From assembly GCA_040007095.1 (NCBI GenBank), contig JBDTVS010000018.1, forward strand, positions 1-64,000: DNA of 64,000 bases, written 5' to 3'. The DNA is from JBDTVS01 sp040007095 (lineage in GTDB: Bacteria; Acidobacteriota; Vicinamibacteria; Vicinamibacterales; CAVVIG01). Below the pieces are notes generated by a model. The model ran no database searches, was not told the origin of the DNA, and worked only from the letters and a program-made list of their open reading frames with translations. Shown here piece by piece: positions 16,078 through 25,199 of this stretch; position 1 is the first letter of the stretch, and every line of letters begins with the position of its first letter. Made by a program: the position numbers and the translations under genes.

Positions 16078-16761
16078 ACCGCAGTGTATTTACGGTCAGA
16101 GCGATATGTCAATACATGACCTGAGTGCACGCCTCTTGAGCGCTGAACGCGATTTCCGCCAAGCCTTCTTTGTTCGTCGGGTCAAGCCACGAAACCAATA
16201 TTCGCTCTCGGGAGAAGCGATTCACGGCCAAGCGTTGGATCAGATTCGCAGGTCTGACTATACTCGGCGTCCGTCCCGCTGCCATCTGATGAACGCCGAT
16301 GATTGTCGAGCAAGCAACGAATCCTGAGTAGTCTCACCGCGTTACTTCGACAGCGGCCACACGAACGAAGAGGCGGTGATTTGCAAGGTTCTGGACATGG
16401 CCAGTCGGTCGCGCCGTCTTCTGCCGATCGTCTACGAAGCGGTCGAGCGTCCGGCATGGCTCTTCAGCATCGTGGGGATCGTCTTCACCCAACAGAACCC
16501 ACTCGTCAAGCCGATGGACAAACTTCGTTCGTCGCTGTCGGCGGAGCGATGACACCGGCTGTCGAACAGCTTCAATCGAAGTGCTCCGTCAACGTCGATG
16601 CTCACGTGCGCGACGGGTAGCCGTCAAAGGGATGATTCGACACCGCGCCCGTTCGGTGATGTGCACTCATCCCAGTGGGGAGGTGCTGAGAGCGAGAGCA
16701 TGCAAGCGACACTACGCACAAACGAACAAATGCTGTAAAACGCTGCCAACGGAGGGACGCG
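16078..16761. other. 684-bp region without a confident gene
   Basis: Less GC-rich than the flanks. On the plus strand, 16329-16552 reads as an open stretch with protein-like composition (for example KVLDMASRSRRLLPIVYEAV) ending at TGA 16550-16552 but lacking a good start, so it may be the tail of a lost gene. I recognise no family. No tRNA or attachment site is visible. Confidence 0.4.
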
Positions 16762-18108
16762 CTACATCATCGCGCGTTCGCAGGCGAGCGCGACTTGAAG
16801 TAGCGCCTCGGTCTGGTGTCTCCGGCCAGCGAGCTGAATCCCGCACGGGAGGCTGAGCGACGTGGTCCCGCACGGGATCGAGATCGCGGGGTGGCCGGTC
16901 AGGTTGAAGAGTTGAGTTTCCCTGATCATCAGATTTCGTACAGATTCCGTGCGCCCTCCTATCGTGAGCGATGGGGCGCCTAGCAACGGCGCCGGAATCG
17001 GAAGGGTCGGCAGCACGAGGGCGTCGTAGCCCGAGAGCGTCCGATCCACCGCCTCACGTAGGACTTCGCGTCCCCGCAGCGCACGCGAATAGTCCTCGGC
17101 CAGCAGATACCGCCCTGCTTCCAGCCGCAAACGTACCGGCATGGAGTAGCGTTCCGGCATCTCGTCCAACGTCGGCGCATGGAAGGCCGCGGCGTCGGCC
17201 GCGCCGATCGTCATATAGACAGCTGCGATCAGCTCCGTGCCGGACAGGTCAATCTCGACAATCGTCGCGCCGGCGACGCGGAGGCGCTCGAGCGATTCCT
17301 CGAAGCGCGCGCGCACCTCGTCGTCGAGCAGGTCACAGAAGTAGCGGCGCAGGACCGCCAACCGCACGTGCGCCACCGGCAGCACAAGATTGGCGGCCTC
17401 GTGCTCGCCGCGCAACGCGCGGTAGACGTTCCAGGCGTCGACGACGCTGCGCGCGAGCGGGCCAACGTGATCGAGGACTCGCGACAGCGGCACAACACCG
17501 TCGGTCGAGACGTCGCCGATGGTGGGCTTGAGGCCGACAATCCCGCACGCGGCGGCCGGAATGCGGATCGATCCCCCGGTGTCCGTGCCGATGCTGGCGA
17601 GCGCCATGCCGGCGGCGACGCTGATCGCGGATCCGCCGCTCGAACCGCCCGGCGAACGCGTCACATCGTGGGGATTGCGCGCAGGTCCAAAAGACGAATC
17701 CTCGTTGGTGATGCCAAACGCGAACTCGTGCAGGTTGGTTTTGCCGACCAGCACGGCGCCGGCGCGCCGCAAATGTGCGATGACCGTCGCGTCCCGCGCT
17801 GCGACGTGGCCCTCGCGCACGCGCGACGCCGCGGTCGTCGGAATGCCCCGCACATCGATCAGGTCTTTGATGGAAATCGGTACGCCGTGGAGCGGGCCGC
17901 GGTCGAGCCCGGCGGCAAGCTCGCGATCCGCTTCCTCGGCGCGGGCGCGTGCCCCGTCCGCCATGACGAGTGTGAACGCGTTCAGGCGGCCGTTGTCCTC
18001 GGCGATGCGCTGAAGACAATGCCCAGTGACCTGCGCCGACGAATGCTCGCCGGTGCGAAGCGAACGCCCGAACGCCTCAATCGTCAGCGTGTCGAGGTTC
18101 TTGGCCAT
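16762..18108 (-). CDS. Amidase-signature family hydrolase
   Basis: About 448 residues. The Ser-cisSer-Lys triad is visible: Lys in PISIKDL (about residue 79), cis-Ser in RSPGGSSGGS and the nucleophile Ser in GTDTGGSIRIPAA (about 170). GatA-like enzymes amidate mischarged tRNA, but this protein lacks gatB/gatC neighbours and is better called a general amidase. A 55-aa gene overlaps its 5' end, similar to amidases that need a small helper (AtzE/AtzG, GatA/GatC). The ATG at 18108 starts MAKNLDTLTIEAF; a start 15 codons earlier is less likely. Confidence 0.88.
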   Translation of the reverse strand: MAKNLDTLTIEAFGRSLRTGEHSSAQVTGHCLQRIAEDNGRLNAFTLVMADGARARAEEADRELAAGLDRGPLHGVPISIKDLIDVRGIPTTAASRVREGHVAARDATVIAHLRRAGAVLVGKTNLHEFAFGITNEDSSFGPARNPHDVTRSPGGSSGGSAISVAAGMALASIGTDTGGSIRIPAAACGIVGLKPTIGDVSTDGVVPLSRVLDHVGPLARSVVDAWNVYRALRGEHEAANLVLPVAHVRLAVLRRYFCDLLDDEVRARFEESLERLRVAGATIVEIDLSGTELIAAVYMTIGAADAAAFHAPTLDEMPERYSMPVRLRLEAGRYLLAEDYSRALRGREVLREAVDRTLSGYDALVLPTLPIPAPLLGAPSLTIGGRTESVRNLMIRETQLFNLTGHPAISIPCGTTSLSLPCGIQLAGRRHQTEALLQVALACERAMM

Positions 18109-18244
18109 CTGGACGATCGTTGAAATCGGCGCTGCGGAGCGCGCGCAGGGCATTCGCGAACGTGTCGAGCAGCGGTTTCAGATCCGGCAGCTCTCGTCGT
18201 TCGGCATCGGCGATCGCCAATCGTAGCCAGTCATCGATTGTCAT
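18077..18244 (-). CDS. 55-aa protein overlapping the amidase, possible helper subunit
   Basis: ATG 18244 has a GGGAG five bases upstream on its strand. The product is mostly alpha-helical by composition (DWLRLAIADAERRELPDL, LLDTFANALRALRSADF) with a charged tail. It overlaps the amidase start by 32 bases in another frame. Small helical partners encoded directly before amidases are known (GatC, AtzG), and size and position fit, but I cannot show homology by eye. Confidence 0.55.
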   Translation of the reverse strand: MTIDDWLRLAIADAERRELPDLKPLLDTFANALRALRSADFNDRPDGQEPRHADD

Positions 18245-18294
18245 ATCACTCCCGACTTTTTCAACCACTGAGGGTCGCCGTCGCCTCCGGCGCT

Positions 18295-18957
18295 TCAACG
18301 TCTCTTCGTCGAAACGGCGACACCGTCGCGCAACGGGACAATCACGGTCATCAACGCCGGGTGACGACTGAGCCGCTCGTTGTATTCTGTGATCGCCCGC
18401 GTCGACGCCGCGTCGTGCTTCGGCGTTACGTTGAAGCCGGGCGCGACGTCGCCGCTCCACAGCACGTTGTCCGTCACGAGCAGCCCTCCCGGCCGCAAGA
18501 GCTCCACCAATCGTTCGAGCATCGGACCGTACTGTTGTTTGTCGCCATCCTGGAAGATCAGGTCGAACGGTCCCGAGACTTTCGCCAGCATGCGCTGTGC
18601 GTCGCCGACGATGACGTTGACGCGATCCGCGACCCCGCCGCGCGCAAAATTGTCGCGGGCGATGCGTGCCCGTTCGGGATCGATTTCCATCGTCAATAGC
18701 ATGCCGGCCGGCGGCAGCGCGCCGGCCAGCCAGAGCCCCGAATAGCCGACCGCCGTACCGATCTCCAGAATGCGCGCGGCTCCGATGGCAGAGGCAAGCA
18801 CACGCAACAGCGCGCCCACTTCGGCGTCAATCAGCGGCAGCGACTGTTCCCTGCCTTCGCGCCGGATGTCGTGCATTACCGGATCGCCGAGGTGATTCAG
18901 TCCCTCGAGATACTGTTCGACGGCGTCCGGAACGATCTGGCCCATAATTGAAACCAT
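18295..18957 (-). CDS. SAM-dependent O-methyltransferase (class 3)
   Basis: 220 residues. SAM motif I is ILEIGTAVGYSGLWLA, followed by the acidic ribose ligand in LTMEIDP, GDAQRML and FDLIFQDGDK (metal/catechol region), then LVTDNVLWSG. This matches the caffeoyl-CoA/catechol O-methyltransferase-like family, which is Mg-dependent and cytoplasmic; substrate unknown. A downstream in-frame ATG (18945) is an alternative start. It transcribes toward the amidase pair. Confidence 0.9.
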   Translation of the reverse strand: MVSIMGQIVPDAVEQYLEGLNHLGDPVMHDIRREGREQSLPLIDAEVGALLRVLASAIGAARILEIGTAVGYSGLWLAGALPPAGMLLTMEIDPERARIARDNFARGGVADRVNVIVGDAQRMLAKVSGPFDLIFQDGDKQQYGPMLERLVELLRPGGLLVTDNVLWSGDVAPGFNVTPKHDAASTRAITEYNERLSRHPALMTVIVPLRDGVAVSTKRR

Positions 18958-19062
18958 TGTAGGCCAACGACCAATTGGTCTATCGCCTGCGCGAGGTCGC
19001 CTGCTTGTGTTCTTTGCGGTTCAGTCGTTGTCGTCCTGCGACTGTGCGGATTTGAAGGTTAA

Positions 19063-19220
19063 CAGCCCGTGGTAAAAGTCTTGCTGCATTCGACAGGCGA
19101 TGCATCCCCGCCGGCTGCGTTGCTCCTCGCTCAGATACTCTCGGCCTTCTCGGTCGTCGCGCTTTGCCGGCGGGGCGCCTCGCCCGTCTCGGTGCAACGC
19201 CAGACTTTCACCACGGGCTG
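19063..19220. mobile_element. 158-bp MITE-like element, copy A
   Basis: Left end CAGCCCGTGGTAAAAGTC (19063-19080), right end GACTTTCACCACGGGCTG (19203-19220): 18-bp terminal inverted repeats with one mismatch. Flanked by TTAA and TTGA, a possible 4-bp target duplication. Same length as copies at 44276 and 63026, but the interior is the most diverged. The A of the right TTGA flank is the first base of the pyk ATG. Confidence 0.85.
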
Positions 19221-19223
19221 TTG

Positions 19224-20648
19224 ATGCGTCACACGAAGATCGTCTCGACCCTCGGCCCCGCCAGCGACACCGACGCGGTGCTCGACGCCCTGATTGCGGC
19301 CGGCACCGATATCTTTCGCCTGAACTTCTCGCACGGCACGCACGACTCGCATCGCGCGACACTGCTTCGTGTTCGCGCCGCGGCTGGACGGGCGCGTCGC
19401 GACGTCGCCGTGCTCCAGGATCTGGGTGGACCGAAGATTCGCACCGGCCTGCTCGAGGGACACACCCCGCTGACGCTGACCGTGGGCGATCGACTGTGTA
19501 TCGCAACCGGCGACTTCGCCGGCGGACCGGGCCGGGTCTCGACCACCTTCGCCGGTCTCGCGCAAAGCGTGCGGCCAGGTAGCTGTTTGCTCCTGGCGGA
19601 TGGGCTTCTGGAATTGCGCGTCGACGCCACCGACGGGTCCGAGATTCAGACGACGGTGGTCGAGGGGGGACTGCTCGGCGAGCGCAAAGGCATCAACGCA
19701 CCGGGTGTGCCGATGCCGGCGACGGCGATCACGCCGAAGGATGTCGAGGATCTGGCGTTCGGCCTCTCGATCGGCGTCGACATCGTCGCGCTGAGCTTCG
19801 TGCAGACAGCCAGCGACCTGCGGCAGGCTCGCCAGCTGATGATCGAGCACGGCGGCGCCGACGTGCCCCTGGTCGCGAAGCTCGAGCGCCCGCGCGCGCT
19901 GGAACATCTTGACGAGATCATGGCCTCGTGCCAGGCGGTGATGGTCGCGCGCGGAGACCTGGGGCTGGAGATGCCACTCGAACAAGTCCCGCGCGCCCAG
20001 CGCGAGATCATCGTAGGCGCACGGCGACGGGGCATTCCCGTGATCCTCGCCACGCAAGTCCTCGAGTCGATGACCCACGAAGCCAGACCCACGCGCGCCG
20101 AAGTCAGCGATGCCGCCAACGCCGTGTACGGGGGCGTGGACGCCATCATGCTGTCAGGAGAAACCGCGGCCGGCGCGTTTCCGGCGCGCACGGTACAAAC
20201 GCTCGACGCAATCATCCGCGACGCGGAGGCGAGCGCGTCCGGGGACACGCCGATCGCGTTGCGGCGGGTCGTGGAGGAACATGGTCACGACCACGCTCGC
20301 GCATTGTGTGCGGCCGCCGTCACGCTGGCCGACCGCGGCGACGCGCAAGCCATCGTGGCCGTCACGCGTGGCGGCAGCACCGCCAGACGCTTGTCGGCGC
20401 TGCGCCCGCACGCGCCGATTCTGGCGGCCACCAACGACGCGTTGACCGCCCGGCGACTCGCGCTGCATTGGGGCGTAGTGCCGGTGTGCATGGACATCGG
20501 CGACCCGGTGGACCTGTCGGGCACGTTGATCGGGCGCCAGTTGGTGGCGCACGGGTTCGTCGGAGCGGGCGCCGCCGTCGTCTTCATCAACATCAATCCG
20601 GATCTGACACGGCCCGACGCCAATTATCTGAGGATTCAGCGCTTGTAA
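19224..20648 (+). CDS. pyk: Pyruvate kinase
   Basis: 474 residues. It converts phosphoenolpyruvate and ADP to pyruvate and ATP. Motifs in order: KIVSTLGPAS, LNFSHGTH, QDLGGPKIRTG, the B-domain, MVARGDLGLEMPLEQVP (PEP/Mg site), ATQVLESM and AVYGGVDAIMLSGETAAG. The C-terminal domain is present and complete. The conserved KIVSTLGP block follows the ATG at 19224 almost directly, so this is the natural start even though the MITE ends three bases upstream and leaves no Shine-Dalgarno. Stop overlaps the next start (TAATG). Confidence 0.96.
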   Translation: MRHTKIVSTLGPASDTDAVLDALIAAGTDIFRLNFSHGTHDSHRATLLRVRAAAGRARRDVAVLQDLGGPKIRTGLLEGHTPLTLTVGDRLCIATGDFAGGPGRVSTTFAGLAQSVRPGSCLLLADGLLELRVDATDGSEIQTTVVEGGLLGERKGINAPGVPMPATAITPKDVEDLAFGLSIGVDIVALSFVQTASDLRQARQLMIEHGGADVPLVAKLERPRALEHLDEIMASCQAVMVARGDLGLEMPLEQVPRAQREIIVGARRRGIPVILATQVLESMTHEARPTRAEVSDAANAVYGGVDAIMLSGETAAGAFPARTVQTLDAIIRDAEASASGDTPIALRRVVEEHGHDHARALCAAAVTLADRGDAQAIVAVTRGGSTARRLSALRPHAPILAATNDALTARRLALHWGVVPVCMDIGDPVDLSGTLIGRQLVAHGFVGAGAAVVFININPDLTRPDANYLRIQRL

Positions 20649-21712
20649 TGTCCGTCGTCCACTACACGACCATTGTCGTCGTCGCGCTGGCCTTCCTCGT
20701 GGCAGCGCTGGCCGTTCGCGTCGCCCGCGCGCTGGTGCTTCGCCTGCTCGGCACGCTGGACATGGTCAGCGCGGAGAACCGCGCCGCCGTGGACGCCCGC
20801 GCGCAGCAGCTGATCCGAGCCGCGACCCTTCTGACCTACGCCGTAGCGGCGGCGGGCAGCATCTCGTGGGCGCTCTCGCGTCTTGGTGTGGACGAGCCGC
20901 GGTGGAATCCGCGGGCACTCTCGCGCTGGTCGCTCAGCCACGGCGTCAACATCGTCATCATTCTTGTCGGCGGCTGGGTGGCCATCCGGGCGGCGAGCCT
21001 GATCGCCGAGCATCTGCAGTACAAGCTGAGCGGCCGTCACACGCAGATCGATCCCGAAGCGCTGCGGCGCGCGACCACCCGGAGCGGCGTGCTGACGAGC
21101 GTCGTCACGGTGTCGGTCGCATTTGTGGCCGTCCTGATGGTGCTGCGGGAACTGTCGATCGACGTCATGCCGATTCTCACCGGCGCCGGCATCGCCGGGC
21201 TGGCGATCGGCTTCGGTGCGCAAAATCTGGTGCGCGACATCATCTCCGGTTTTTTCCTCATCATCGAGGATCAAGTCAGGGTCGGCGACATCGCCCGAAT
21301 CAATGGCGTGGGCGGAAAAGTCGAACAGATCAACCTCCGGACAATCGTGCTCCGCGACGGGGAAGGAGCGGTACAGGTCTTCCCCAACGGCACCGTGACA
21401 GCGCTGGCCAACTTGAGCAAGCTGTTCGCATACGCAATTGTCGATGTGCGCGTCGCGTACAGCGAGAACCTCGACCGGGTGAACGGCACGATTCGGGAAG
21501 TCGGCGCCGCGATGGCGCTCGATCCGGCATGGCAGGTGCTCGTTCTCGAGCCGATCGAATTCCACGGCGTCGAATCGCTGGCCGACGGTTTGGTCACCAT
21601 TCGCGTACGATTCAAGACCGCCCCCCTTCACCAGGGCCTGGTCGCCAACGAACTGAGGCGGCGCCTGCTCGGCACACTGGCCGGCCGCGGTATCCGGCCT
21701 TACGCAAGCTGA
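20648..21712 (+). CDS. MscS-family mechanosensitive channel
   Basis: 354 residues with about four N-terminal membrane helices (roughly residues 3-28, 57-75, 98-120, 152-172). The pore helix/beta-domain signature is ILTGAGIAGLAIGFGAQNLV and DIISGFFLIIEDQVRVGD. The MscS beta domain follows (FPNGTVTALANLSK) and an alpha/beta C-terminal domain. Such channels release solutes during hypo-osmotic shock. ATG overlaps the pyk stop, suggesting co-transcription with pyk. Confidence 0.92.
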   Translation: MSVVHYTTIVVVALAFLVAALAVRVARALVLRLLGTLDMVSAENRAAVDARAQQLIRAATLLTYAVAAAGSISWALSRLGVDEPRWNPRALSRWSLSHGVNIVIILVGGWVAIRAASLIAEHLQYKLSGRHTQIDPEALRRATTRSGVLTSVVTVSVAFVAVLMVLRELSIDVMPILTGAGIAGLAIGFGAQNLVRDIISGFFLIIEDQVRVGDIARINGVGGKVEQINLRTIVLRDGEGAVQVFPNGTVTALANLSKLFAYAIVDVRVAYSENLDRVNGTIREVGAAMALDPAWQVLVLEPIEFHGVESLADGLVTIRVRFKTAPLHQGLVANELRRRLLGTLAGRGIRPYAS

Positions 21713-21803
21713 GGGGGTCCTCAGGGCTTGCAGTAGAGAAGGGCGCCGTCCTTGTTTACACTGTTGAGGGCGATCCGAAGAAGTCCTATCCAAGCGAGGA
21801 TTG

Positions 21804-24635
21804 ATGATGAAAACGCTGCGTAGCCGGCATGCTCTGTTCGCGGTCATCGTGTCGGCCCTGGCCATCGCACCCGCGCCACAGGCGCAGCAGGGCACGGGCG
21901 CCACGGCACCCGATATCCCGCGCCTGACCTTCGAGAAATACACACTGCCCAACGGCCTCGACGTCATTCTCAGCGAGGACAAGCGGCTGCCGATGGTCGC
22001 CGTCAACCTGTGGTACCACGTCGGCCCGGCCAATGAGGAACGGGGCCGGACCGGCTTCGCCCATCTCTTCGAGCACATGATGTTCCAGAGCTCGAAGCAC
22101 GTCCCGCCGGACACCTATTTCAAGTTCCTCGAGGCTGCCGGCGCGAGCGGCATCAACGGCACCACCGACTACGACCGCACGAATTACTTCGAAACGCTCC
22201 CCTCGAATCAGCTGGAGCTGGCGCTCTGGCTCGAGTCCGACCGCATGGGCTATCTGCTCGACAAGCTCGACGCGCCTCAGCTCGCAAACCAACAGGACGT
22301 CGTGAGAAATGAGCGGCGGCAGAGCGTCGAGAACCGGCCGTATGGCATGACCGACGAGGCCTCCATCCAGCTGGTGTTTCCCGCCGGCCATCCGTACTAC
22401 GCCAACGTGATCGGGTCGCACGCCGACATCCAGGCCGCCAAGCTCGACGACGTCAAGCGCTTCTTCAAGCAGTATTACGCCCCGAACAACGCCAGCCTGG
22501 CCATCGTGGGCGACTTCGACAAGGCGCAAACCAAGGCGCTCGTCACCAAGTACTTCGGGCCGCTGAAGCGCGGGCCGCAGGTGCCCGCCATCACGGCGAC
22601 GACGCCGCCGATTACGCAGGAGCGGCGCAAGGTGGTCACCGACAAGGTCGAGCTGCCGCGGCTCTATGTGTCCTGGATCACGTCGCCCTTCTACAAGCCG
22701 GGCGACGCCGACGCCGACATCGCGGCCACCATTCTCGGCGGCGGGAAGTCGAGCCGCCTGTACAAGAAGCTGGTCTACGAGAAACAGATCGCGCAGAACG
22801 TCAGCGCGCAGCAGCAGTCGCTCATGCTCGGCTCGGTGTTTCAGATCGAAGTGACGGCCCGCCCCGGCCACACGGTCGAGGAGCTCGAGAAGGCGGTGGA
22901 TGAAGAGCTGAACGTGTTCAGGACGACGGCGCCGGCCGTAGCCGAGATCGAACGGGCCCGCAATACGATCGAGACGCGGATCATCGAGGGTCTCGAAACG
23001 CTTGGCGGCTTCGGCGGCGTCGCCGATCGCCTCAACATGTACAACCACTACCTGGGCACGCCCGACTATCTGGAGAAAGACATCCAGCGTTATCGAGCGG
23101 TCACACCCGCCACGGTACGGGCTTTTGCCAATGATCAGTTGAAGCCGACGGCACGGGCGATCGTTCACGCCGTGCCGGGAGAAAAGGATCTCGGCCCGCA
23201 GGTCGCCACACCGACGCCGCCCGAGGCGAAGCCTGGTGAAGGCGCCGAAGCCGTCAATGCTGACGAACCGTGGCGCGAGCAGCCCCCGAAAGCTGGTCCT
23301 TCGCGTGCCCTGGTGCTGCCGGTACCTGAGTCGACCAAGCTCGCCAATGGCCTCACGCTGATTCTCAGCCCGCGGAAGGGCCTGCCGGTGGTCGCGGCCA
23401 ATCTCGTCATTCGTACCGGCAGCGACGCGAACCCGCTCGACAAGCCGGGGCTGGCGAACTTCACCGCGGCCATGCTCGCCGAGGGCACGGCCACCCGGAG
23501 CGCGCCGCAAATCGCCGACCAGCTCGCGCAGGTCGGCGCCAGCCTCGGGGCCAGAAGCACGATGGACGCGACGTTCGTGGAAGGGGCGTCGCTGAAAAAG
23601 AATTTCGGGGCGACCCTGGATCTCATGGCCGACGTGGTGCTTCATCCCTCGTTTCCGGCCGACGAAGTGGAGCGGCAGCGCGCCAGCCGTCTCGCGCAAC
23701 TCGTGCAGCAGCGGCAAAGCGCCGGGCAGATCGCCGCAAAGGTCATGGCGTCGGTGCTGTATGGCGATCGCCACCCGTATGGATTCACCGAGCTCGGTAC
23801 GGAAGAGGCCGTCAAGGCGCTCACGCGCGACGACATGATGGCGTTCTGGAAGCAGAACTTCGTGCCGAACAACGCCGCACTCGTCGTGTCGGGCGACATC
23901 GTGATGAGCGAGCTGAAGCCGCTGACTGAAAAGGCGTTCGACGCCTGGATGCCCGGCACGCCGGCGCGGCCGGTGATCGGCGCTCCCCAGACCAGCCGCG
24001 CGCGGCTGGTGATCGTCGACCAGCCCGGCGCCCCCCAGACGGAGCTGCGCGTCGTCGGCATCGGGGCGGCGCGCTCGTCGCCCGACTTCCAGGCAATGCG
24101 TGTGATGAACACGTCGCTCGGGGAACTGTTCTCCAGCCGGATCAACATGAACCTGCGGGAGGAGCACGGATACACCTACGGGGCGAACTCCCAGTTCGTG
24201 TTCCGGCGGGAGGCCGGACCGTTTGTCGCGGGGACCGGCGTGCGCACTGACGTGACGGCGCCGGCCGTGAGCGAGATCCTGAAGGAGGTCCGCGGAATGT
24301 CCGAGCGCCCGATCGATTCTGAAGAGCTGCGCCTGGCGAAGGATTCGTTGACGCGGTCGCTGCCGGGAGCGTTCGAGACGGGCGCCAATGTGGCCGCGAG
24401 CTTCTCGAACGTCTACATCTACGATCTCGGGCTTCAGTATTTCAGCAACTATGCGGCGCGTGTCGACGCCGTTTCGACGGCGCAGGCGAAAGCGGTCGCG
24501 GAGAAGTATCTCGTGCCAGGCAAGCTGGTGGTCGTCGCGGTCGGCGATCGCGCGAAGATCGAACCGGAGCTCCGCAAGCTCAATCTTGGTCCGGTGGAAA
24601 TTCGGAATCGGGACGGGAAAGTCGTCACGCCGTAG
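21804..24635 (+). CDS. Exported M16 peptidase, fused active + inactive halves
   Basis: About 943 residues. A signal peptide (AVIVSALAIAPAPQAQQ) suggests a periplasmic location. N-terminal half: HLFEH at about residues 87-91 and the Glu ligand in VVRNERRQ. C-terminal half (from about residue 500) repeats the fold (LANGLTLILSPRKGLPV) but lacks HxxEH, and carries LREEHGYTYGANSQF. So one chain contains what 2100-4789 encodes as two proteins. A GAGGA at 21796-21800 fits ATG 21804 or 21807. Substrates unknown. Confidence 0.93.
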   Translation: MMKTLRSRHALFAVIVSALAIAPAPQAQQGTGATAPDIPRLTFEKYTLPNGLDVILSEDKRLPMVAVNLWYHVGPANEERGRTGFAHLFEHMMFQSSKHVPPDTYFKFLEAAGASGINGTTDYDRTNYFETLPSNQLELALWLESDRMGYLLDKLDAPQLANQQDVVRNERRQSVENRPYGMTDEASIQLVFPAGHPYYANVIGSHADIQAAKLDDVKRFFKQYYAPNNASLAIVGDFDKAQTKALVTKYFGPLKRGPQVPAITATTPPITQERRKVVTDKVELPRLYVSWITSPFYKPGDADADIAATILGGGKSSRLYKKLVYEKQIAQNVSAQQQSLMLGSVFQIEVTARPGHTVEELEKAVDEELNVFRTTAPAVAEIERARNTIETRIIEGLETLGGFGGVADRLNMYNHYLGTPDYLEKDIQRYRAVTPATVRAFANDQLKPTARAIVHAVPGEKDLGPQVATPTPPEAKPGEGAEAVNADEPWREQPPKAGPSRALVLPVPESTKLANGLTLILSPRKGLPVVAANLVIRTGSDANPLDKPGLANFTAAMLAEGTATRSAPQIADQLAQVGASLGARSTMDATFVEGASLKKNFGATLDLMADVVLHPSFPADEVERQRASRLAQLVQQRQSAGQIAAKVMASVLYGDRHPYGFTELGTEEAVKALTRDDMMAFWKQNFVPNNAALVVSGDIVMSELKPLTEKAFDAWMPGTPARPVIGAPQTSRARLVIVDQPGAPQTELRVVGIGAARSSPDFQAMRVMNTSLGELFSSRINMNLREEHGYTYGANSQFVFRREAGPFVAGTGVRTDVTAPAVSEILKEVRGMSERPIDSEELRLAKDSLTRSLPGAFETGANVAASFSNVYIYDLGLQYFSNYAARVDAVSTAQAKAVAEKYLVPGKLVVVAVGDRAKIEPELRKLNLGPVEIRNRDGKVVTP

Positions 24636-24645
24636 TACGAGGCGC

Positions 24646-24663
24646 GTGGGGCAGGAGCCCCAC
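24646..24663. terminator. Hairpin between convergent genes
   Basis: GTGGGGC (24646-24652), loop AGGA, GCCCCAC (24657-24663), placed between the stops of the M16 gene (24635) and the convergent AHSA1 gene (24669). No U-tract on either strand, so it may block read-through only partly. Confidence 0.4.
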
Positions 24664-24668
24664 CCGCC

Positions 24669-25157
24669 CTAACGTTCAAGCAGCGCTTTGAGCGAGTGGA
24701 GCGCGCGTTCCCAGCCGAAGCCGATCACTTCGTAGTACCGCCGCCACCGTTGGCTGTCGTCGCATCCGGTCTGCCGCACCCGCAGCCGCGTCGCGGCACT
24801 GCGATTCTCGCCGACCGGCGTGCACGTCACTTCCATCGCCATCGGTCCGATCGGATCGCCATCCGGCGGCAGCCAGAAACCATCCGCCACGAAGAATCCC
24901 TCTCCCGGCTGGAACAGCATCACCGTGCCGCGAAACACCCCGCCGAGGCGGCCGAGAATTTCGTCGCGGAAATCAGTGGGCCGCCATTCGATCGCATACG
25001 GCCCGAGCGCGCGCGGCGTGGTCACCGAACGGACGACCTGCCACCAGGCGCCCAGTGCGGCCGGATCGAAGAAGGCCTTGAGCACGACATCAGCCGGCGC
25101 GGCGATCAGAACCGTGATGTTCAGTTCCGGTTCGGCGGGCGCGTCCCGTTTCGCCAT
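24669..25157 (-). CDS. SRPBCC / AHSA1-domain protein
   Basis: 162 residues. The START/Bet v1-like pattern begins ITVLIAAPADVVLKAFFDPAALGAWW and ends with a long C-terminal helix (RYYEVIGFGWERALHSLKAL). AHSA1-type proteins bind hydrophobic ligands or modulate partner proteins; no specific role can be inferred. The open frame extends to 25424, but homology-like sequence starts at ATG 25157. Divergent from the LOG-family gene with a short shared upstream region. Confidence 0.8.
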   Translation of the reverse strand: MAKRDAPAEPELNITVLIAAPADVVLKAFFDPAALGAWWQVVRSVTTPRALGPYAIEWRPTDFRDEILGRLGGVFRGTVMLFQPGEGFFVADGFWLPPDGDPIGPMAMEVTCTPVGENRSAATRLRVRQTGCDDSQRWRRYYEVIGFGWERALHSLKALLER

Positions 25158-25199
25158 GGTCGGGCCGAATGATAACCGGTGATGGTAAAGTGGCAAAAC

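Noticed and set aside
16303..16620. 105-codon plus-strand frame in the 16-16.7 kb gap
   Set aside because: Arg/Ser/Gln-rich with no motif and no ribosome binding site; another frame in the same stretch looks more protein-like but lacks a start.
15380..16760. Genomic island around the PIN toxin-antitoxin pair
   Set aside because: Composition shifts slightly, but no integrase, direct repeats or tRNA end is visible, so an island cannot be supported.
21786..24167. 793-codon frame antisense to the fused M16 peptidase
   Set aside because: Shadow frame of a high-GC gene; low-complexity Arg/Asp/Gly/Leu content and no recognisable motif.
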